Shown one piece after another: positions 13,491-23,500 of a DNA stretch of 27,625 nucleotides (position 1 is the stretch's first letter; the number at the start of each line of letters is the position of its first letter). The notes under the pieces are model-generated. The model worked only from the letters and a program-made list of their open reading frames with translations. It did not search any database and was not told the DNA's origin. Both the position numbers and the translations under genes were made by a program. Location of the stretch: the IMG/VR virus record IMGVR_UViG_3300032285_001417, positions 1-27,625 of that record; one strand, given 5' to 3'. The stretch is from a virus.

Positions 13491-15566
13491 GTGGTCGCGC
13501 TCAAGCTCCAGAACTTTGGTGGTCAGATCCCGGCAGTGGACAATCGTCTGCTGCCGCAGGACTCTGCTGCTCTGGCGCAGAACGCATGGGTCTACACAGG
13601 TGCACTTGAGGGGATGCGTCAGCACAAGCTGATCTATACCCCAACAAACCCCGACGCCAAAAAGATCTATCGGATACCCAAACAGTACTACGACAAAGAT
13701 CATATCCAGGACTCGTACTGGCTAGAGTTCCTCGAGCGCGACACTGACGTCATTCATTCGCCGGCGGTGGATGACTCGTACGAGCGCTATTACTGGGCTG
13801 CGTCTCAGAAATATTATCCGACCGCTCCTCAGTATAATACCAAGACTCGCATCGCTGCGGGGCAGGCTCCGTTTACGTTGGGCATCCCCGCGCCCACCTA
13901 TGCGCCTGTAATTTCAAAGAAATTGCAGTCCTATACGATGGACGCAGCAACAGCAGCTTATTACCTCGCTGGTCGCGCTGCTGCGCTCTATCACCAAACC
14001 AACTTCGAAGTTGATCCCGAGACCCTTGCCAACGGGCTCCCTGACGTCACCTCGAAGGCCATAGCCTATTCGGTCGATGGCTTCAGTGCTCAGATGCGTC
14101 GCAAGACTACGGTTGGTACGCATCGTGTGGTCATCGACGACCATGGCAACGTCACTGATGCCATACCGACGACGCCTGTGGCTGCTATCACCACGAGCCA
14201 GCCCACACCTCTCCTGGGGTCTTGGGCCTATGTCTATACGTGGGTTAGTGCCTATGGCGAAGAGTCGCCTCCGAGCCCAGCCGTTACCTTCGACGGTAAT
14301 ATCGATGAGACACGCTATGTGCGCGTGACGGCTCCAAACTCGTCCGTGACGACGAACCGGAATATCACCACGGTCCGTATCTATCGCACGGTCACTGGTG
14401 CCACCGGCGCCGCGAGCTACTTCTTCCTCGCAGACATGGACATCTCCAAGACGTCCTACACGGACGACACGAGCGATGTGGATATCGTGAACAACAATAT
14501 CCTGGAGTCGCTTTACTGGGATCCTCCGCCGTCCGATCTCGAGGGCATGATTGCCATGCCAAACGGAATTCTTGCGGGCTTCCGCAAGAACGAGATTTGG
14601 TTCTGCGAACCCTATCGCCCCCATGCCTGGCCGAGCCCCTACACGCTTGCAACGGAGTATCCGATTGTAGGACTGGGTGTTACAGGACAGACGCTGATCG
14701 TTGCCACCACGGGCTATCCCTATGCCGTGACTGGCACGCATCCGACCAACATGAACATGACTCGCGTCGCCACCTACGAGCCCTGCATGTCGCGCGGCTC
14801 GATCGTGTCTGGCGTTGATGGGGTCTATTACGCCTCGCCCAATGGCGTGGTTCGCGCCTATGGTTATGTAGTTGAAGTGATCTCCAAGGCCTTGATCACC
14901 AAGGATCACTGGTTGGATTACCTCTATGTGCAGTCTCTGAGAGCAGCTCGCGTCAATGGTGCCTATTACACCTGGGGCTCTGTTCTGCCCGGCTGCTTTG
15001 AGGCCACAGGGTTCGAGGGCACAGCGTTCCTCGAGGATGATTACACCGGCGCTCGCAGTGGGGCACTCATCGAATTTACGAACCAGCGCGTCGCCTACAA
15101 CACGCTCTACACCGACGATCCGATCCTGAACGTCACGACGGACCATTGGACCGGCGAAGTTTTCATTCTTCGCAAGGGCAAATATTACTGGTTTGATTTG
15201 TCTTCAAGCAATCCGCATGCGCCTTATAAGTGGCGCTCCAAGGTTTTCGAGATGCCAAACAAGCGTAACCTCGAGGCCATGCGTGTTTATTTTGGTACAC
15301 CGGACGGGAACTATTTACCTGACGAGGTAAACGACGCTGACGATGATTACAGCATCAACATGCAGTACGACACGGGAGATTTGGCGATCGTGCGTGTCTA
15401 CGCGGATGACAGGCTGGTCTTTGCCCGTCAGCTCGAGGTGTCAGGCGACCTTTTCCGGCTGCCATCTGGGTTCAAGGCGATCTATTGGCAGATCGAGATC
15501 GAGGGCATCGTGCCAATTTACTCGGTGGAAATCGCGACGGCGGCCAAGGAGCTGAAGAGTGTCTAA
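13491..15566 (+). CDS. Tail nozzle (tail tubular protein B-like) virion protein
   Basis: Probable nozzle of a short tail. The 691-residue protein starts GTG, with GGAG at 13479-13482. Its N-terminus LQNFGGQIPAVDNRLLPQDS, followed by AQNAWVYTGALEGMRQ, is typical of large podovirus nozzle-like proteins. The middle part is beta-rich with propeller-like repeats of W and Y (WAYVYTWVSAYGEESPPSP, TTVRIYRTVTGA, FRKNEIWFCEPYRP), a Fibronectin-like stretch near residues 240-310, and a C-terminal DRLVFARQLEVSGDLFRLPS domain. Length is close to T7-type nozzle proteins. No portal or tape measure is here, consistent with a podovirus. The exact position was not proven. Confidence 0.8.
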   Translation: MVALKLQNFGGQIPAVDNRLLPQDSAALAQNAWVYTGALEGMRQHKLIYTPTNPDAKKIYRIPKQYYDKDHIQDSYWLEFLERDTDVIHSPAVDDSYERYYWAASQKYYPTAPQYNTKTRIAAGQAPFTLGIPAPTYAPVISKKLQSYTMDAATAAYYLAGRAAALYHQTNFEVDPETLANGLPDVTSKAIAYSVDGFSAQMRRKTTVGTHRVVIDDHGNVTDAIPTTPVAAITTSQPTPLLGSWAYVYTWVSAYGEESPPSPAVTFDGNIDETRYVRVTAPNSSVTTNRNITTVRIYRTVTGATGAASYFFLADMDISKTSYTDDTSDVDIVNNNILESLYWDPPPSDLEGMIAMPNGILAGFRKNEIWFCEPYRPHAWPSPYTLATEYPIVGLGVTGQTLIVATTGYPYAVTGTHPTNMNMTRVATYEPCMSRGSIVSGVDGVYYASPNGVVRAYGYVVEVISKALITKDHWLDYLYVQSLRAARVNGAYYTWGSVLPGCFEATGFEGTAFLEDDYTGARSGALIEFTNQRVAYNTLYTDDPILNVTTDHWTGEVFILRKGKYYWFDLSSSNPHAPYKWRSKVFEMPNKRNLEAMRVYFGTPDGNYLPDEVNDADDDYSINMQYDTGDLAIVRVYADDRLVFARQLEVSGDLFRLPSGFKAIYWQIEIEGIVPIYSVEIATAAKELKSV

Positions 15567-15897
15567 CACCAAGCCGAGGATCCCGAGCACCCCAACATTC
15601 ATGCAGGACTTCGTTACGATGTCCTCGACCGTTGCGGCGCTTAAAGTGGCGATGGATACGCTCACGGCACAGATGCACGGGTCCAACTTTACGACGCCGC
15701 GTATTTTCATTTTGGACGCAATCCCAGCTGCAACGTCTCTTTACGATGGCGACCTGTGGGTCAACAAGACCACCCAAGCACTGTCGTACCGTTCAGCTGG
15801 AAGTTGGGTTACAATCTACGATCCCGTGGCGATCGAGCAGCGATTTGCTTCTATTGAAGCAAAAATTTCTCCCAGTGGTGGCGGTAGCGGTCTATGA
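15559..15897 (+). CDS. Hypothetical small structural protein (112 aa)
   Basis: Start is GTG at 15559, overlapping the nozzle end by 8 bases, with AAGGAG about 7 bases upstream. The N-terminal half is helical (STPTFMQDFVTMSSTVAALK). The C-terminal half has FILDAIPAATSLYDGDLWVN and ALSYRSAGSWVTI, a beta-rich pattern like that in fibre or nozzle-tip proteins. The stop overlaps the next start. No firm family. Linked translation with the nozzle suggests a tail component. Confidence 0.65.
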   Translation: MSNTKPRIPSTPTFMQDFVTMSSTVAALKVAMDTLTAQMHGSNFTTPRIFILDAIPAATSLYDGDLWVNKTTQALSYRSAGSWVTIYDPVAIEQRFASIEAKISPSGGGSGL

Positions 15898-16331
15898 TTG
15901 AATACAATAACCCTGTTCATGCAGAGCTTATTGCGGACCGGTCCAAGGCGATCCTGAACAAAGAACTGGACCAGTGCATTTCTCGCACCCGTGACGGCGA
16001 GCTCATCGGCGGGGGCATCTACACAAATTATACTGGTCGTAGTATTTGTATGCACATTGCAGGTTTCGTATCTGATTGGCTCAATAAAGATCTGCTTTGG
16101 GTAGCGTTTCACTATCCTTTTGTGCAGCTTAAATGTCAGAAGATCATAGCAATGGTGCCCGCCACCAATTATCATGCACTTGAATTCGACAAGAAATTGG
16201 GGTTTAAGGAAGAAGCAATTATCCGCGACGTCTATCGTGAGGGCGATATGATTGTGCTTTCGATGTATAAAGACGATTGTCGGTTTCTGAAAATTAAACC
16301 ACAGACAATTGCACAGACGGAGTATGACTGA
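15894..16331 (+). CDS. GNAT-family acetyltransferase-like protein (145 aa)
   Basis: It resembles the GNAT acetyltransferases that lie among tail and ejection genes in podoviruses. Visible features are the central strand-turn GGGIYTNYTGRSICMHIAG (residues 39-57), FHYPFVQLKCQKIIAMVP (72-89), and the motif-B segment NYHALEFDKKLGFKEE (92-107). The usual R/Q-x-x-G-x-G loop is poor: the candidate QLKCQK (78-83) has Lys where related phage proteins often have Gly, so acetyl-CoA binding may be changed. Base composition is notably low (23 of 60 G/C at 16021-16080 versus 37 of 60 at 17041-17100), a sign of separate origin. The substrate is unknown. The start and stop both overlap neighbours. Confidence 0.75.
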   Translation: MIEYNNPVHAELIADRSKAILNKELDQCISRTRDGELIGGGIYTNYTGRSICMHIAGFVSDWLNKDLLWVAFHYPFVQLKCQKIIAMVPATNYHALEFDKKLGFKEEAIIRDVYREGDMIVLSMYKDDCRFLKIKPQTIAQTEYD

Positions 16332-17464
16332 TGGGTGGCGGAAAAGGCGGCGCACCTGCGGCACCCGATTATGGCCCGATTGCTGCGGCCAGTCGTGATG
16401 CGGCGGCTATTCAAGCTCAGCTAGGTCGGGAACAGCTCGACTGGGCGAAGCAGCAGGATGCGATGAACCGCAGCCTTGCGAACAAGGTTGTTGGTTCGGC
16501 CCTGGATACCCAGGCTGTCAACAGCGAAAACGCTGCCTATGACCGCGCTCGCTACCAGGACATGTACCAGCCGCTGGAAAACCAGGCGGTTGCTGACGCT
16601 CAGTCCTACAGCTCGCCAGAGCGCCAGCGCATGGAGATGGGCAAGGCCGAGGCGACGGTCAACCAGACATTTAACGCGCAGCGCCAGGGTGCTCTCCAGA
16701 ACCTCGAGAGCTTCGGTGTCGATCCGACATCCACCCGCTATGCGGCGTTGGATCGTGGCATGCAGATCAACCAGGCAGCGGCATCTGCTGCGGCTGGTAA
16801 CCAGGCCCGTATGACCACTGAAGCCCAGGGTCGTGCGCTCCGTTCTGAAGCGATCAATGTGGGCCGTGGCTATCCTGGCCAGGTCGCACAGACCTATGGC
16901 ACGGCGCTTCAGGCTGGTAACCAGGCAATCAACTCATCGCTGGCGACCACACAGACCGGTGCCAACACGATGGGCACCGCCCCTCAGTATTTCGCGGGTC
17001 AGACCAACAATCTGAACACCTGGGGCAACACCCTCAACATGGGCTACCAGAACCAGCTGGCCCAGTACAACGCGAACCAAAACAGCTCGTCGGGTTGGGG
17101 ATCCGCGCTTGGTCTGGCAGGTGGCCTGCTCTCTGCGCCGCAGTCGTCGATCATGGGTGGCATGCTTGGCTTCGACGAAGGTGGCGCAATCCCTGATGAC
17201 GGTAGTCAGGGCGGCCACGTTCCGGTCTCTGCCAGCCCCTCCCAAGGCGCTGTCGTCGATGACGTACCAGCTCGCCTGACTCCTGGTGAGTTCGTTCTGC
17301 CCAAGGACGTTGTCCAGTGGAAGGGCGAGGAATGGGCTCAGAAGGAAATTCAGAAGGCGCGCGAAGCCCGCAGCAAGGCTCAGGCTCGGCCCACCATGAA
17401 GGCTGCTTTGCCGCAAGCTCCAACTTTTGCATCGCGCTCCGCCGGTGCTCTACCTGTGGGGTAA
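16331..17464 (+). CDS. Internal virion (ejection) protein, Gln/Ala-rich (377 aa)
   Basis: The N-terminus MGGGKGGAPAAPDYGPIAAA precedes a long helical Gln/Ala/Asn-rich region (residues about 20-260) with no membrane segment. A Gly-rich hydrophobic stretch follows (WGSALGLAGGLLSA). The last 100 residues contain GMLGFDEGGAIPDDG and VPARLTPGEFVLPKDVVQWK. This pattern is seen in phage structural proteins that precede very large ejection proteins, and the GEFVLPKDVV end is a recurrent signature. It probably forms part of the internal core and is injected with DNA. No enzyme motif seen. It begins one base before the previous stop ends (TGATG). Confidence 0.7.
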   Translation: MGGGKGGAPAAPDYGPIAAASRDAAAIQAQLGREQLDWAKQQDAMNRSLANKVVGSALDTQAVNSENAAYDRARYQDMYQPLENQAVADAQSYSSPERQRMEMGKAEATVNQTFNAQRQGALQNLESFGVDPTSTRYAALDRGMQINQAAASAAAGNQARMTTEAQGRALRSEAINVGRGYPGQVAQTYGTALQAGNQAINSSLATTQTGANTMGTAPQYFAGQTNNLNTWGNTLNMGYQNQLAQYNANQNSSSGWGSALGLAGGLLSAPQSSIMGGMLGFDEGGAIPDDGSQGGHVPVSASPSQGAVVDDVPARLTPGEFVLPKDVVQWKGEEWAQKEIQKAREARSKAQARPTMKAALPQAPTFASRSAGALPVG

Positions 17465-17467
17465 TCC

Positions 17468-20400
17468 ATGTCTTTCGGTCGTGAAGTAAAAGATTTCATC
17501 AGTGCGTTTGGCTCAATGCGGCAGCTCCAGCAGGGGCAGGCAAAGTCCGACTATTACAACGCTCGCGCGAAGGCATTGAAGGCGTCCACCTTCGACCCGG
17601 AAGCCGCCGGCGATGAGTATGATCGCAAAGGCCCCGGCGCCATCGACACGGGCGACGACCATGACCATGCAGGTGGTACGATCAATCACGCCAGCATCGC
17701 AACATACGGCGATCCCCGCCAGCCAGACTGGGCGAAAAACAACATTGTTACGGTCGAAGCACCCAATGGCGTGAAGTTCCAGGTCCACAAGTCGTCAGCT
17801 GACGATTACAAGGGCTTCCTGAAAGAGCTCAGTGACACCGGATACGAGATCAAGGACGGCGGCGGCCACAACGTGCGCAACATTGCTGGTACGAACAAAC
17901 TGTCCCAGCACGCCTTCGGTAACGCGATCGACATCAATCCAGGACCGAACGCTCGTGGCGGCAAAGGGAACCTTCCCGACAACATCAATGACATTGCTTC
18001 GAAGTACAACCTTACCTGGGGAGGTAACTGGAAAAATACCGACCCCATGCACTTCGAATGGCATCCTCCGGCCAACACCAATACGGCTGCGCCATCTAAC
18101 AATATCCCAACTCCTCCTGTGCGCCCTGCCGCTCCCACTTCAGCGGGTGAGCCCTATCGTGTGGGCGCGCTGGATGACACAGATGCGAGCCCTGATGGTG
18201 TGCAGCTCGAGCAGTTGGCTGCCACTGGCGGCATGATCCGCCCTGTTGCGTCTTATGAAACCGCTGGTCCCGTGGATGACTATGATCCCGATATCGACAG
18301 CGGCCCCGATGAACTCGACCAGATGCAGGCGCAACATGCCAGTGCCAGCGAAGCCGAGGGTGACGGCGGCGGTGGCGGAGACGATAGTACTCTGTTGGGT
18401 AAAGCGCTTCACGGCGGCATGACCTTCATGCAGAGCCATTTCGGGCTCGGTCAGCAGAACGCAGCCGTGGGTAACGACCCCCAACGTGCTCAAGCCCAGC
18501 GCCGCTTTATGCAGGGTGAAGGCGCGATGGATCCGCACGAATATGCTGCGGCGTCTCGCGCAGTCGATCCTCGCGGCAAACTCAACGACGCCCAGCGCAA
18601 CATCTACATCCTTGAAAAGATGTATGATTTCCATCTTCGCCGTGGCGACCCCGCTTCGGCTGACAAGGCTGCGGCTGCGCTGATCCAGTACACGTCCAAC
18701 CAGGCCGCCAAGTATGGTCAGGCTGCGGTCGAGGCTGGCAAGCGCGGCGACCTCAAGGGCATGGTGGACAATGCCAAGAAGGGCTACGAGTTCACTCCCG
18801 ATGGCCATGACGCCGACGCAGAGATCCGCCCTGACGGTAACATCGAGATTACCCGCAAGGATGCCAAGACTGGCGAACCTAACGGCTCGATGACTGTCAC
18901 ACCCCAGCAGCTGTTCAACGCGGCGGTGGGACTCTCCAACAAGTCATCCTACTGGGACTCGCTGATGGAAGCGGGCTCTCGCTATAACGCCACCCGTCCT
19001 GGAGCTCGCAACCTTGCGATGCAGCGCGCGACTGGATTGATCGAGCAGTTCCGTGCCGCAGGTGGCGAACCCGACAAGCCCCAAGGTGCTCCTGCTCAGG
19101 CGGCTCCTGCTCAGGGTGCCAAGCCCCAGGGCGCTGTTCCTGCTTCTGTTGATGGTGATGGTGGTGGAGATCCGGCACCGGCACCTACTGCTTCTGTACC
19201 GGCCGCTCCTACCCCTGGAGGTAACCTACCGACTTTTGCTCGGGGGGACGTACCGCCAGCTGTTACGTCCAGCCAGGCGCCGGCTGTATCAGACCAAGAT
19301 ACAACTGAGGGCAGCGGTGCAGGCGAAGAAAGCGTCGTGAGTCCTTCAGGTACTGCCAGTGCAGCGCCGCAAGGTGCAGTTCCGACCAGCCCGAATTATC
19401 CACAGCTTCAGCGTCCGTCGGTTCCGCCCTTCGAGAGCATTGCGCCGCGTCCTGAGATGAACGCTCAGCAGCGCCAGATCATCCAGCAGTTGACTGCGAT
19501 CAATCCGTCTGCTGCTCGTGCCCTCGAAGCCGAGTGGAAGCAGAACGTGCTTGCGCCGTGGCTCCAGCAGAAGCAGGACTACATGAAAGAGGCGCAGCGC
19601 AAGGCTGACCTCATCTATCAGCAGAGCCGTGAAGATCGCCGCGTTTCGGTTTCCGAGGCGGGTGCCAACCGTCGTCAGACGTTCCAAGAAGAGCAGGCAA
19701 ACAAACGGCAAACATTCCAGGAGCAGCAGGCCAATAAGCGTTCGCAGTTTCAGGAAGATCAGGCGAACAAGCGTACGCAGGCTCAGCAAGAGCATGATAT
19801 GCGCTTGCAGCAAGAGCGTGAAAATCACGACAAGCGCATGGAGTATTACAAGAACTCCAAGCCGGTCTCGGTCAATGACCTGATGAAGAAGGACGAGAAC
19901 CAGGACGAGTTCTTCGGTCGCATCAATGGTGCGATCATGAACAACATCCTCTCGACCTATCGTGACGATCAGGGCAAGCCTCTTACCCAGGACGGTAAGC
20001 CGATTGACGAGAACTGGGTCAAGCAGCGCATCGGTTCGCAGGCGCTCCAGGCACTTCGCGACACGACGATCGACGTCATGCGCTACAACGGGAACCTGTC
20101 TCATGACACGGCTGCGGCTGTGGCACTCCAGATGACTTATCCCGGTCGCACCGGTGATGAAGTCACGCCATACAAGACCAGCCCAGTTCCATCGGTTCCT
20201 GGTGACACTGACGATCGTGTGCTCGTGAAGTTCCGTGGCGACAATCCTGCGCTTCGCAGTGTGGTTCTTCCCGCTGAAGCCGTGCAGCGTATGGACATGA
20301 TCCGTGGTCAGCGCACCAAGAAGGACGTCACCGATATCTTCAACCAGATGATCTCGGGTGAAAAGGAACTCAAGCGCAAAGAAGACCTGGCTGCTGCCAC

Positions 20401-20545
20401 CAAAAACGTCAAGGACCGCGACGAATATTACAAGTCCATTCGCGGTAATGCTGTGGTTCCGTCAGATGCTGAGCTAAAACTTGTTCCCAAACAGGGTGCT
20501 TTAGATATAAATAACGGTAAGTCTTTTCCTCGTCTGCCTTTTTAA
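17468..20545 (+). CDS. Ejection protein with M15 peptidoglycan peptidase domain (1025 aa)
   Basis: Probable internal virion protein that cuts peptidoglycan during genome entry. Residues about 95-200 form an M15 (VanY/L-Ala-D-Glu type) zinc peptidase: LSQHAFGNAIDINPGP gives H148 and D155, and TDPMHFEWHP gives D192 and H195, in the expected order. An N-terminal segment (residues 26-52) is copied in the truncated gene at the left edge. Residues 200-330 and 535-660 are Pro/Ala/Gly-rich linkers. Residues 733-776 contain four 11-residue repeats (ANKRxxFQEEQ type), predicting a hendecad coiled coil. The C-terminus is mixed helix. No signal peptide, as expected for a virion-delivered enzyme. Confidence 0.85.
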   Translation: MSFGREVKDFISAFGSMRQLQQGQAKSDYYNARAKALKASTFDPEAAGDEYDRKGPGAIDTGDDHDHAGGTINHASIATYGDPRQPDWAKNNIVTVEAPNGVKFQVHKSSADDYKGFLKELSDTGYEIKDGGGHNVRNIAGTNKLSQHAFGNAIDINPGPNARGGKGNLPDNINDIASKYNLTWGGNWKNTDPMHFEWHPPANTNTAAPSNNIPTPPVRPAAPTSAGEPYRVGALDDTDASPDGVQLEQLAATGGMIRPVASYETAGPVDDYDPDIDSGPDELDQMQAQHASASEAEGDGGGGGDDSTLLGKALHGGMTFMQSHFGLGQQNAAVGNDPQRAQAQRRFMQGEGAMDPHEYAAASRAVDPRGKLNDAQRNIYILEKMYDFHLRRGDPASADKAAAALIQYTSNQAAKYGQAAVEAGKRGDLKGMVDNAKKGYEFTPDGHDADAEIRPDGNIEITRKDAKTGEPNGSMTVTPQQLFNAAVGLSNKSSYWDSLMEAGSRYNATRPGARNLAMQRATGLIEQFRAAGGEPDKPQGAPAQAAPAQGAKPQGAVPASVDGDGGGDPAPAPTASVPAAPTPGGNLPTFARGDVPPAVTSSQAPAVSDQDTTEGSGAGEESVVSPSGTASAAPQGAVPTSPNYPQLQRPSVPPFESIAPRPEMNAQQRQIIQQLTAINPSAARALEAEWKQNVLAPWLQQKQDYMKEAQRKADLIYQQSREDRRVSVSEAGANRRQTFQEEQANKRQTFQEQQANKRSQFQEDQANKRTQAQQEHDMRLQQERENHDKRMEYYKNSKPVSVNDLMKKDENQDEFFGRINGAIMNNILSTYRDDQGKPLTQDGKPIDENWVKQRIGSQALQALRDTTIDVMRYNGNLSHDTAAAVALQMTYPGRTGDEVTPYKTSPVPSVPGDTDDRVLVKFRGDNPALRSVVLPAEAVQRMDMIRGQRTKKDVTDIFNQMISGEKELKRKEDLAAATKNVKDRDEYYKSIRGNAVVPSDAELKLVPKQGALDINNGKSFPRLPF
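19664..19795 (+). repeat. Four tandem 33-bp coding repeats (hendecads)
   Basis: Each 33-base unit encodes A-N-[KR]-R-x-x-[FA]-Q-[EQ]-x-[QH], repeated four times without gap. Eleven-residue periodicity is typical of right-handed or straight coiled coils. Codons differ among copies. Confidence 0.8.
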
Positions 20546-20554
20546 AGGTTTATC

Positions 20555-23500
20555 ATGGCTGATTATGTTCCCGCTCGGAGTCTAGGTGATGTCATCCCGG
20601 AAGAATACCGGGCAGAACCTACCACGGTTGGAGACTATTTCCGGCCAGCCGTTGCCGCCGTTGGCGATCTTGGTGCGCAGGGCTGTGCCATTTCTCGTTA
20701 CTTCAACGAGAAGATCGGCGACACGGACTCGGCGACGATTGACCGGATCAATCAGCAACAGAACCAGGACTGGGCCGACTCCGTTCGTGCCGGCATGTCC
20801 AACACTGCACGCGAAGGTCTCGAGTCCAGCGTCCTGAGTTCGGACTTCTGGGAACACCCTATCCGCAACGCGATGCTCAAGTCATCGGCGATGGCTCCTG
20901 CCATGATCGCAGGCATGCTTCCCGGTGGCCTCATCGGTGACGCGTGGTTGGCTACGACTGCCGCCGCTGGTACCAACGCAGCCCTGAACGTCGGTGCGTT
21001 CCTGAACGACGTCGATCAGAAGGTCGATAAGGCCGCTGACGCTGATCTCCAGAAACAGTCAGACTACTACGCTGGCCTGCGCCAGCGCATGGACGAGCCC
21101 GAGGCCCGTAAAGAATTCAAGAACTTCATGGCGTCCGACAAGGGGCGCCTGGCGTTGCTTGCCATCGTGGGTGCCGCAGCCGGTGTCACGACCCCTGGCG
21201 GTGTGATCGCTCGCACGACAGGTAAGGACGTCATTAATGAGGCTGAGCGCAGTGCGCTTGGTCACGCCCTGGTGCACGGCGGCGAGGGTGCGTTTGGTAT
21301 GGGTGTGCAGTCTGGCACGTCCAGCGCGGTAAGCCAAAACGCCGCCATCGCTGGTGGCTTCCAGAAAGAGTTTGATCTCCAGCAGTGGTTTTCTGAAGTC
21401 GCCGAAGGCATGGGCCTGGGCGGCATCATGTCAGGCGCCACCGGTGCTCTGACCGGCAAGCGCCCTGCAAAGGAAAAGGTTACCGACGAAGGTAAGAAGC
21501 CAAAGGTCGAGATCCAGGAGGCTCCCGAAAAGGGACCGGACGCGACCGAGCAGGCTGTCACTGGTACTCAGGAGTCCAAGCCTAACGTCACTGAACCGGT
21601 CAACACCGAACAGCAGCCTGCCCCCAAGCAGGAGACAGCTCCTCCGGCAGCGCCTGAACCCCCTGCGCGTCGCCTCCCTGGCGATCTCGAAGACATTTTC
21701 ATCGGCTCGCCGTTCGACGAGCGCGTTTATCCAGAACGCACCAGCGCACCACGGGAAGAGGATCCCGTCGCGCAGCTCAGGCGTGAAGGTTTCAGCGGCG
21801 ATGCGCTCGATGAAGAGGGCTATCGTCGTTACGGCAAAGACTGGTTCGATATGGAGCATCAAGAGGAAGCTCCTGCCCAACCGTCTGGTGGCGCTCCACA
21901 AGACGAGCAAGTGCGTCAGCTCCTTGCTGCCTTCAACCGGACCGAAGAGAAGCCCGTCGTCCGTGGCCCTAATGATGAGGCCGCTCGTCAGGCTATTGCC
22001 GATCTGGACTCGACCGGTCGCACTCGCGAGTCCATGGCCAAGCGCCTGAACGACGAAGAGAACATCCCCGAAGCCAAGCCGCAGCTCGATGCTCAGCGCG
22101 ACCAGGCCGGCGAGCGCAAGGCGATCCTCTACACGAATGGCGAGACTGCTCCCAATAACCCGCCCGAAGGGTTCAAGCGCACCAAGACCAAAGCCGGCGT
22201 GATCGACTACGATCCTACCAAGGTCACCAACAAAGAGGTGATGGATCACGTCAAGAACAACACGCTGAACGATCTCCTCGAGCTCGGACCGCACAACAAG
22301 GAAGATGTTGCAGCATCGGTTGCAGCGGGTCATGAGCCCGTCGCCGTTGTCGCTCGCACGCCAGAAGGCGTTGCGACCCGTGAAGCTGCATCGACCACTG
22401 AGCTCGCTCCCAAGACCGCAGAGGTCATGGCGCGGACGAAGAAGAGCAATGAAGCAACCGTTGCGATTGAGCCCGTCAAGAATGTTCTTGACGGACGCGC
22501 CAACGGCAAGGGTAAGCCCGACGACCTGTTTGCGGTCAACGCGGGCGACCGTCCTGCTCCCAAGGACACATGGGTGCCCCCGTCAGAAGCTGACAGCAAG
22601 CTTGTCACGATTGGCGGCATGGACGTCTGGGTTCGCGACAACAAGCTTGTTGGTCGGGTTGATCCTGAAACCGGTGAGAACACCTGGCTGACAAAAGCTC
22701 AGAGTGCCACCTTTACGGGCCAGTTTCGCGTTCAGCTGCGCAAGATGCGCGAAAAAGGTGAGACCCCTGAAGCGTCTGCACCGAAATCAAAGCGCGAGAC
22801 TACCAAGCAGGAAATTGATCGTCTGGCCAAAGAGCAGGCAGCCGACAAGGCACGCAAGTTCGTCACGCAAAGTGCTGACTTCGATAAGGTCGTTGCAGCC
22901 CGTGACTCGGCTGATGCGCTGGCCAAACCTTCCAACGTCGATCTGACGCCCAAGGAAAAGGTTGAGCCTTCTGAGGTTCGCAAGGTCGAACTGACCGACG
23001 AAGAAAAGCAGAAAAAGGTCGAAGAGGACAACCGCAACCGCGAGGCTAAGGCTCGAGCCGAAGAGCAAAACAAGCTCGCCAAGGCAACGAAAGAAGCCAG
23101 CCAGAAGCTCGCCAAGACCAAGGATCCTGAGCAGCGTCGTCAGGAGGCCGTCGAAAAGCGTGCCGACCAGATCAAGAAGGAAATGGCGGCTCACGGCTAC
23201 ACGATCAAGGACGAGCAGGCGCTTCGCCAGGCTGAGCGTGACATTGCAGCAGCCGAGGCCAAGGCCAAGGAAAACAATTCACAGATCGACTTCGCTGCTC
23301 GTCGTTGGCTCGACGACACTGCCGGCGCACCTGATGCAGCAGGGCATATTGCCACCGGCACCGAGCGTGCGCCTGAGCCCAATGAGATCAAGCAGTCCTA
23401 TCCGCTCTCCGTGGCAATCCACGCTGCCGACGAGAGCAAGTTCGACAATGTCTCTAAGCCGATGCGGATGCTCCTCGATGGCCTCAAGAAGCGCCTCGAG

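Noticed and set aside
13914-15146. 410-codon minus-strand frame opposite the nozzle gene
   Set aside because: Shadow of the plus-strand gene; composition is His/Arg/Val-rich without any family pattern, and no ribosome site was seen.
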